DNA from: Prorocentrum cordatum | Taxonomy: Eukaryota > Sar > Dinophyceae > Prorocentrales > Prorocentraceae | Direction: 5' to 3' | DNA: 64,000 bases | Assembly: GCA_963575745.1 (NCBI GenBank) | Contig: CAUYUJ010018303.1 | Span: forward strand, 111,562-175,561 | Shown here: in pieces, positions 58,426 through 64,000 of the stretch | Position numbering within the stretch: position 1 is the stretch's first letter | Layout: every line of letters starts with the position of its first letter | Translations under genes and position numbers: made by a program | Notes under the pieces: generated by a model | Database searches by the model: none | The model's input: only the letters and a program-made list of their open reading frames with translations | Told to the model about the DNA's origin: nothing

Positions 58426-61400
58426 TCAATGCTGTGAAACATAAGTGGATTCATGTCTTCTCCACCAATCAGTATGCGCGGCAGCCCGAATCCATCGCAA
58501 GTCGTTGGTATTGTTGTGTTCGTGTTGTCGGGGAGCAGTCGCTACCAAAATGTCTCCCTGCCCATCGCTGTCGTCGTCGTCGCAAGTACTCCCGTTTAAG
58601 GTATGTAGGAACTTCCGGATGTCATCCCCCCAACGTTTATGTTGGCCTCCATGCCGTCTCCTCCCTTGTTGCTTAGCGTTGGTGTTTGGATCCCATCCTA
58701 GTGCTCGCTGTGTCCAGCGTGTCGTGGGGTGGTTCGCCACAGTAGTTGCCCATCGCCAAGCCATCCGTCGTTGTATGTGTAGCACGTCGGGTATGTCGTG
58801 CTTGAGCATCATTGTTTCCGCAATCCGTGTGCTCCTCGGAATATATTCCGACCATGGCTCAATGCCGTCGTCGGGCCCCGCTTCCGGCTGTGTCGCCTCT
58901 TCGCTGTCGTAGTCCTGAGGGTCGTCGTGGTCGGTAGGTGGGTTGCTGCATACGTCTGATTCGCTGGTGTCGTTGTCGGTCGTCACAGTGTCGCCGGCGT
59001 CGTGCCCATTGCTTTGGCTCGTCTCTGGGTTAGGGCGTGGTGTGGGTGAGGGTGTCGTCCGCCGACGTGGCGTTCCGATAATCATTCTGACCATTCGACG
59101 TTGTGTTCTGCGCAGCTGTTGTTTGAGGGGTTCTGTTAGAGTCCACGTTTCGGCGCCATACGTCATTGTAGGTATTACGGTTCCTCTGTATAGTCGTAAC
59201 CGGTTTCCCAGTGGATAATGTCTGCTGGTGAGCTCCTGTCGATAGCTACTGAAGCATGCCCACGCTGCACGAATGCGGTGTTTGAGCTCTGTCGCAATGG
59301 CGTCGTGAAATGTAATGGCCTGCCCCAGGTATTTGATAGTGCCGGTGTGTGGTAGCACTTCGATGTCCATGTCTGCGACTCTGACCAGGCGTGCGCGGTG
59401 GCGGGACTGGTTGGTCAGGACTTTGGTTTTGGTGGGGTGCAGTTCCAGACCGCGCGGCCTGGCTGAGGCGATCAGGTCGGAGAGCATGGCCTTCAAGTTG
59501 GGCAGCGATTGGCTGACCAACAAGATGTCGTCGGCGAAACGGAGATTCGCCAGTATTGATATATCCGTAACACCAAGTTGGACGCCCCGGTTGCGGCGCT
59601 GCCAGTCCTGGATGACCGGTTTCAGCACATGCTGCAGCAACGCGTTGAACAATAGTGAACTCAAGGGGTCACCTTGTTTTGTACCGCGGCTGAGGTTGAA
59701 AGACTTGCTAGTAGCGTCAGTGCGGACCACAGCTGTCTGGTCGTGATACAGACGTCGTAGAAGATCCACATATCCAGAAGACACGCCTTGGTGAAGTAAC
59801 GCTGTCCATAAACTGTCGTGCTCCACTGTGTCGAAAGCCTTTTTGAAATCCACCGCTGCGATCCATAATGTTCGATCCCATTCTGCTGCCCGCTCTCGCA
59901 AGATGTTGAACGTGAAGAGGTGGCCCCGCGTGCCCCGTCCGGGTCGGAAGCCGGCCTGGTCGTCAGGTTGTTGCTGATCCAGCGTAGGCAACAACCTGTT
60001 GCACAATAGGCGGCTGAAGAGCTTGTACAACATTGGTATTGTACAGATCGGGCGGTAATTCTGAGGATTCGTCAAATCACCCGCTTTGGGGATCACTGTG
60101 ATGACAGTTTTTCTCCAATTTGCTGGTGTCGGAGCGTTCGGTTGTATGATCGCGTTGTACAGCTGCAACAATGCGTTCTCAAGCTCAGGGCCTGGCTGTC
60201 GGAGCATTTCAGACCGGATCCCTGTCGTGTCAGGGGCCTTGCCGCCCTTGAGCTGTGATATTGCCATCTTCAATTCCTTTGTCGTGAAAGGTGTGATCTG
60301 CTGTGGCTCTGAATCCACGGCTGGCGATGTGCAGCGAGCGTCAGAAGCGTACAATTGAGCATAGAAATCCGCGAACGTGTCCGCGATGACCTGTCGCGTT
60401 GTCTGCTTTGTGCCATCGGTCCCGGTCATTTCAAGAATCAGCGTCTTCTTCCGCCTAGTTCTCGTGGAGCGTATGTGTTTCAGACCCTTGTACTGCTCCA
60501 GGATGGTGTTGATCCGATCTCTCCTGTCAGCACGCTTCTGTCGTCGAAGCTGTTGTCGAATTGCTTTGCTGATTGCCTTCCGGGTGGCGGTGTCGGCAGT
60601 TGGGATGTTCTGGCGTTGTTTGATCAGGCCTGAAACAATGCTGTCGTTATGACCTTGCTCGACGCTGTGAGCGGCAGCGGCCGCAGCTGTTTGTGTAGAC
60701 ACCGTCTTAGTACCACCACGCGTCATGGAATCGCACAGGCTTTTCTCGATAGCGTGGCACAGCTCCTCAGGGTCTGTCGGCAAAGCCCCGGGTTGTAATT
60801 GGCACCCCAGGTGCTGCTGGTAGTCGTCGAAGTTGACGCGCGTCCACTGTTTGCTGCAGGAGTCGTTGGTTGACGGCGGATGTCGAGATGAGCGCTTGGT
60901 ATCTCCATTCGATTGCATTGGAAAGCGCATGTGGAGTACCACGGCTTTGTGGTCCGAGTTGAGATCCGCTATGTTGGAGGCTTCGGCGTTGATGCACATA
61001 GGGAGTAGAGTTCTGTCTACAAGGATGTAATCATACTGCCGTGGCTTGCCTTTGGTCGTGGTGTATGTGATCTGCTTGTCAGGGGGTTTCCGGAAGAACG
61101 TATTCGCGATTGCGAGTTTCTGTTGTGTGACCCAATGTCGTAGCCATTGACCTCTGGAGTTCTCGTCGCCAAAGCCGTGGGGGCCCACAAAGCGACAGGA
61201 GACGTCGTCGGAGGATGTCTGGTCGTCTTGCGGCCGTTCAACGATCCGCCGCTGTGCGCCAACCTGCGCGTTGAAGTCTGCGGCCAGGATGGTTCGTATT
61301 TTGCTGACGCGGGCTTCCTTGAGCACAGCGCCAATGCCATCATACATGTGTTGTATGTGTACATCAGTGTACCCAGTATGCGGGAAGTACGCTGAAATCA

Positions 61401-62103
61401 ACTGTAAGCGAATTCGGCCTCTCTTGAGCGCCATCGTGGCCAATCTCGGAGTGATGGCCCGGAACTCCCGCATGTATCGGCCCCATCGCTTGTGCAGAAG
61501 GATGGCGACTCCGTGGCACCGACTGTCGTTTCCAGATCCTGCAAAGGTATGCCCATCAGCTGTGATCCAAATTTCCTGTCGCGTTGTCCTCCAAGTTTCG
61601 TTAATGAGGATGGCGTCCCAATGGTAGCCACCCACGTCGCGTAGAAGTTCTTCGATGCGGTCGTCGGACTCCATTGATCTCACATTCTTGTGTATGATGA
61701 CGAGATGGTTGTTGCTGATGTCGTCGCTAGTTGCCGGCGGTGTCGGAGATGGCTGCCTGGAGAGAGTTGGCGGGTGAAGAAGGCATGCGGGAACATCGCC
61801 GTCGACATTGCTGTAGTCTGCCCTTCCTCCACCAGAGCTGCGGCAGAGTGGTCGGTGAGATTGCGGGTCTCGTACTGGTCGTTGGATGCCGAGCTCCGTC
61901 GTCGAAATAGTGCTGGATGGTATTGTTCCTGTAGGTTGATTCGCAGATCCTGCAGAAGCTCCGTGAAACCTGAGAGACGCCTTCGGGAAATCGCTGTCTA
62001 TAGTGCTGTATTTTCCGCGTCCGCCGCCTCCTGTGGGAAGTGGGGCGGGGCAGGGACGAGAGTGGTGGGACGGGGAAGGGTCAGAAGACAAACTGGGGCA
62101 CAT
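58426..62103 (-). CDS. Retrotransposon ORF2: endonuclease and reverse transcriptase
   Basis: The ATG at 62103 gives 1,225 residues. The frame itself is open back to the TGA at 62302. Numbering from codon 62211: a Pro/Ser-rich leader to about 165; an apurinic-type endonuclease at about 168-430 with IIHKNVRSM (N176), LINETWR (E205), LAADFNAQVG (D312, N314), YDYILV and SDHKAVV (H421); RT at about 640-970 with VIPKAGDLTNPQNYRPI, GFRPGRGTRGHL, AAVDFKKAFDTVEH (motif A), GTKQGDPLSSLLFNALL (motif B), RFADDILLV (motif C, 892-895), HPTKTKVL and IKYLG; then a thumb and C-terminal part ending in KRWGDDIRKFL. All catalytic residues I can check are present. The protein nicks DNA and copies the element RNA at the nick. 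Confidence 0.93.
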   Translation of the reverse strand: MCPSLSSDPSPSHHSRPCPAPLPTGGGGRGKYSTIDSDFPKASLRFHGASAGSANQPTGTIPSSTISTTELGIQRPVRDPQSHRPLCRSSGGGRADYSNVDGDVPACLLHPPTLSRQPSPTPPATSDDISNNHLVIIHKNVRSMESDDRIEELLRDVGGYHWDAILINETWRTTRQEIWITADGHTFAGSGNDSRCHGVAILLHKRWGRYMREFRAITPRLATMALKRGRIRLQLISAYFPHTGYTDVHIQHMYDGIGAVLKEARVSKIRTILAADFNAQVGAQRRIVERPQDDQTSSDDVSCRFVGPHGFGDENSRGQWLRHWVTQQKLAIANTFFRKPPDKQITYTTTKGKPRQYDYILVDRTLLPMCINAEASNIADLNSDHKAVVLHMRFPMQSNGDTKRSSRHPPSTNDSCSKQWTRVNFDDYQQHLGCQLQPGALPTDPEELCHAIEKSLCDSMTRGGTKTVSTQTAAAAAAHSVEQGHNDSIVSGLIKQRQNIPTADTATRKAISKAIRQQLRRQKRADRRDRINTILEQYKGLKHIRSTRTRRKKTLILEMTGTDGTKQTTRQVIADTFADFYAQLYASDARCTSPAVDSEPQQITPFTTKELKMAISQLKGGKAPDTTGIRSEMLRQPGPELENALLQLYNAIIQPNAPTPANWRKTVITVIPKAGDLTNPQNYRPICTIPMLYKLFSRLLCNRLLPTLDQQQPDDQAGFRPGRGTRGHLFTFNILRERAAEWDRTLWIAAVDFKKAFDTVEHDSLWTALLHQGVSSGYVDLLRRLYHDQTAVVRTDATSKSFNLSRGTKQGDPLSSLLFNALLQHVLKPVIQDWQRRNRGVQLGVTDISILANLRFADDILLVSQSLPNLKAMLSDLIASARPRGLELHPTKTKVLTNQSRHRARLVRVADMDIEVLPHTGTIKYLGQAITFHDAIATELKHRIRAAWACFSSYRQELTSRHYPLGNRLRLYRGTVIPTMTYGAETWTLTEPLKQQLRRTQRRMVRMIIGTPRRRTTPSPTPRPNPETSQSNGHDAGDTVTTDNDTSESDVCSNPPTDHDDPQDYDSEEATQPEAGPDDGIEPWSEYIPRSTRIAETMMLKHDIPDVLHIQRRMAWRWATTVANHPTTRWTQRALGWDPNTNAKQQGRRRHGGQHKRWGDDIRKFLHTLNGSTCDDDDSDGQGDILVATAPRQHEHNNTNDLRWIRAAAHTDWWRRHESTYVSQH

Positions 62104-62301
62104 GGAGTGTGATGGTTTGTCGTCCCCCTTGGCGCCGGACAGTCCGTCGCAGTCCAAATGGGAGGCTGGAGTCGGGAGCCGGATAGGAGGAGTCGGTGTG
62201 GGTGTGTCCAAATAGGAAGCTGGAGTCGGAGTGGGGGATGGGGAGGTACTGAATGATTTTGGGATGGGAGCTGGAGTCGGTGAGCGTCGCCGTTGTCGTC
62301 G

Positions 62302-62922
62302 TCACTCGATGTCGCGGTTCTTCCGCCATTGCTCCATGAACGTCATCACGTCCTGCTTGACTGCGTCTCCGTCCCCGTACGTCTCGAAGCTGCCGTCTCC
62401 CTTCGCCTCGGCAACCTTGACGCCTTTCATCTTGATTACCCCCGTGTCCCAAAAGATGCGTATCGTTTTTTGTTCGAAGCCCTTGCTCATGAGGTGGTGT
62501 TTGATCTGACCCATTGTTTTGTCGATGATGCGTTTCTCGATCGTGTTGTTACTCGTGAACCACATCTTCCTCCCACACTCCCACTTGGTCTCCCTCCCCC
62601 GCATTTTCTTGAGGAAGCCCCGCTTAGTAGAATCGCTTGTAAATTCCAATACCCCGATCTTCGCTGGGTCGATGAAGGTCGATATGCTCGCGATTTTGTC
62701 CTTCATGCCGTTCTTCTCCACCACGTCGCTGATCTGCTTCACGATGCGATCCTCGTCCTCCTCGTCCGTCAGGCCTCCCACGGTGACCTGGAGCTCCCGG
62801 TCGTCATGTGGATGCTGGGGTTGCTGCGCCTGCTGATCATCTTTGTCCTTCAGAGCCTTCTCGACTCCGTCTTCCACCATGGCCTGCAGCTTGTCCTCGA
62901 TTTCTTTTTTAGCCAAATACAT
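62302..62922 (-). CDS. Retrotransposon ORF1: RRM-like RNA-binding protein
   Basis: 206 residues from the ATG at 62922. An N-terminal charged helix (KKEIEDKLQAMVEDGVEKAL) could be a short coiled coil. LQVTVGGLTDEED and IGVLEF, 40-50 residues apart, resemble RNP2 and RNP1 of an RRM. The C-terminal part (IDKTMGQIKHHLMSKGFEQ) is helical and basic, broadly like the RNA-binding region of LINE ORF1 proteins. It ends in TGA at 62302, after which the same frame continues without another stop into ORF2. Because the element boundary lies four bases upstream, the N-terminus may be cut short. Confidence 0.75.
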   Translation of the reverse strand: MYLAKKEIEDKLQAMVEDGVEKALKDKDDQQAQQPQHPHDDRELQVTVGGLTDEEDEDRIVKQISDVVEKNGMKDKIASISTFIDPAKIGVLEFTSDSTKRGFLKKMRGRETKWECGRKMWFTSNNTIEKRIIDKTMGQIKHHLMSKGFEQKTIRIFWDTGVIKMKGVKVAEAKGDGSFETYGDGDAVKQDVMTFMEQWRKNRDIE

Positions 62923-62926
62923 CTCC

Positions 62927-62948
62927 TCAAGGTGAAGACGAAAGAGAA
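62927..62948 (+). repeat. Target-site duplication, right copy
   Basis: TCAAGGTGAAGA followed by CGAAAGAGAA. It differs from 58296-58317 at two positions and continues into the interrupted purine-rich host block. Confidence 0.75.
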
Positions 62949-63100
62949 GGCGGACGAGGAGAAGAAAGAATCCAAGTCAAAAACGCATATCATCTCTCGT
63001 AAAATGAGATCCCCGCAAAGCAACCTAATAGCGATGTGTAGGAGCATATCTGGAAGCATTCCCCTAATAATCAGATGAGACTCCTGTTGTAGCATTCTGC
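62949..63100. other. Continuation of the host block
   Basis: AAAACGCATATCATCTCTCG and the following sequence resemble 56060-56100 and the start of the about 170-bp repeat. No gene. Confidence 0.5.
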
Positions 63101-64000
63101 TGTTCTCGCAGTCGTAGTCGCATTCGCGATGGCAGTCGCAGTGGCAACGGCAGTCGCAGTCACAGCCTCAGCATCAGCCTGTCTCAGCCTCAGCCTCAGC
63201 CTGCCTCAGCCTCAGGCTGCCTCAGCCTCAGCCTCAGCCTACTTCAGCCTCAACATCAGTCTCCCTTCAGCCTCGGCCTCAGCCTCAGGCAACCTCAGCC
63301 TCACCCTGCATCAGCCTCAGCCTCAGCCTCAGCCTGCCTCAGCATCCGCCTGCCTCAGCCTCAGCCTCAGCCTGCCTCAGCCTCAGCCTCAGCCTGCTTC
63401 AGCCTCAGCCTCAGTCTGCCGTCGGCCTCGGCCTCAGCCTCAGCCTGCCTCAGCATCAGCCTGCATCAGCCTCGGCCTCAGCCTCAGCCTGCCTCAGCAT
63501 CAGCCTGCCTCAGCCTCAGCCTCAGCCTCAGCCTGCCTCAGCCTCAGCCTGCTTCAGCCTCAGCCTCAGTTTGCCTCCATCCTCGCCTCAGCCTGCCTCA
63601 GCATCAGCCTGTCAGCCTCAGCCTCAGCCTCAGCCTGCCTCAGCCTCAGCCAGACTCAGCCTCAGCCTCAGCCTCGGCCTCAGCCTCCGCCTCAGCCTCA
63701 GCCTCAGCCTCAGCCTGCAGCCTCAGCCTCAGCCTCAGCCTGCCTCAGCCAGCCTCAGGCCTCAGCCTCAGCCTCAGCCTCAGCCTCAGCCTCAGCCTCA
63801 GCCTCAGCCTCAGCCAGTCAGCCTCGGCCTCAGCCTGCCTGCCTCAGCCTCAGCCTGCATGAGCCTCAGCCTCAGCCTCAGCCTCAGCCTGCCTCAGCAT
63901 CAGCCTGCCCTCAGCCAGCCTCAGCCTCAGCCTCAGCCGCCTGCTTCAGCCTCAGCCTCAGTCTGCCTTCAGCCTCAGCCAGCCTCAGCCCTCAGCCTCA
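63101..64000 (+). repeat. CAGCCT minisatellite to the window end
   Basis: CAGCCT hexamers with GC, TGC and CAT insertions make longer units such as CAGCCTCAGCCTCAGCCTGC. Over 100 hexamers are present and the array continues beyond the window. Confidence 0.92.

Larger units (their letters stand above)
58318..62926 (-). mobile_element. Non-LTR retrotransposon with ORF1 and ORF2, 5'-truncated
   Basis: Flanked by a 22-bp target duplication (58296-58317 and 62927-62948, two mismatches). Its 3' end on minus is a GAAC/GTTC tetranucleotide tail (five copies, 58315-58334, partly shared with the duplication). Its 5' end falls only four bases before the ORF1 ATG, so it is probably truncated within or just before ORF1. 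ORF1 (RRM-like) and ORF2 (endonuclease plus RT) share one frame. The endonuclease and RT motifs are complete, so this copy looks young. The 3' UTR, about 58336-58425, is GC-rich. The general layout resembles RTE/L2/L1-like groups, but the clade is open. Confidence 0.88.

Overview
The window is nuclear DNA of a dinoflagellate. The clearest sign is a dinoflagellate spliced-leader (DinoSL) sequence on the minus strand at 19357-19377, directly followed by a degraded second leader. The GC-rich background, the very heavy trinucleotide microsatellite load, the low gene content and the reverse-transcriptase families agree with this. I cannot fix the genus; a Prorocentrum- or Symbiodinium-like genome is plausible. 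Almost everything recognisable is mobile or repetitive. There is no bacterial-type operon, no CRISPR array and no convincing tRNA or rRNA gene.

Layout. 1-9.9 kb: trinucleotide and polypurine arrays separated by GC-rich sequence with no recognised gene, two foldback hairpins (5802-5966 and 6627-6765) and one exon-like open frame (4912-5186, minus). 9.9-12.9 kb: two copies of a non-coding composite unit, ordered (TCC)n, 'head', 83-bp tandem array, 'tail', (TCC)n. 12.87-19.38 kb: an almost full-length non-LTR retrotransposon on the minus strand (zinc finger, coiled coil, endonuclease, reverse transcriptase, RNase H, C-terminal zinc motif). It runs from a DinoSL at its 5' end to an A8 tail, lies inside (TCC)n, and carries four single-base frameshifts. 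19.4-26 kb: microsatellites and small duplications. 26.2-27.0 kb: half an RRM domain that looks like one exon, next to an inverted composite unit. 27.1-28.85 kb: a 1.8-kb GC-rich minisatellite. 28.9-34.7 kb: broken reverse transcriptases of two further families, in both orientations. 35-53 kb: mostly unannotatable sequence with microsatellites, a third composite unit at 41.3-42.1 kb, a 100-base assembly gap inside an inverted-repeat structure (45.3-46.7 kb), and short-period repeats at 50.8-53.1 kb. 53.3-58.3 kb: a less GC-rich nest of about 170-bp tandem repeats and longer modules in direct and inverted orientation. 58.3-62.9 kb: a second, well-preserved non-LTR element on the minus strand with RRM-like ORF1 and endonuclease/RT ORF2 in one frame, split by a single TGA. 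It is flanked by a 22-bp near-identical target duplication and ends in (GAAC)5. 63.1 kb to the end: a CAGCCT minisatellite.

How the parts relate. The two better-preserved elements carry the enzymes for target-primed reverse transcription, and both left signatures of it (tails; a target duplication for the second). The tandem spliced leaders at the first element are the footprint expected from a trans-spliced mRNA that was reverse transcribed, reinserted and trans-spliced again. Microsatellite tracts recur as flanks of inserted units. The long open frames over trinucleotide repeats (poly-His, poly-Ile, poly-Gly and so on) are products of repeat composition, not genes.
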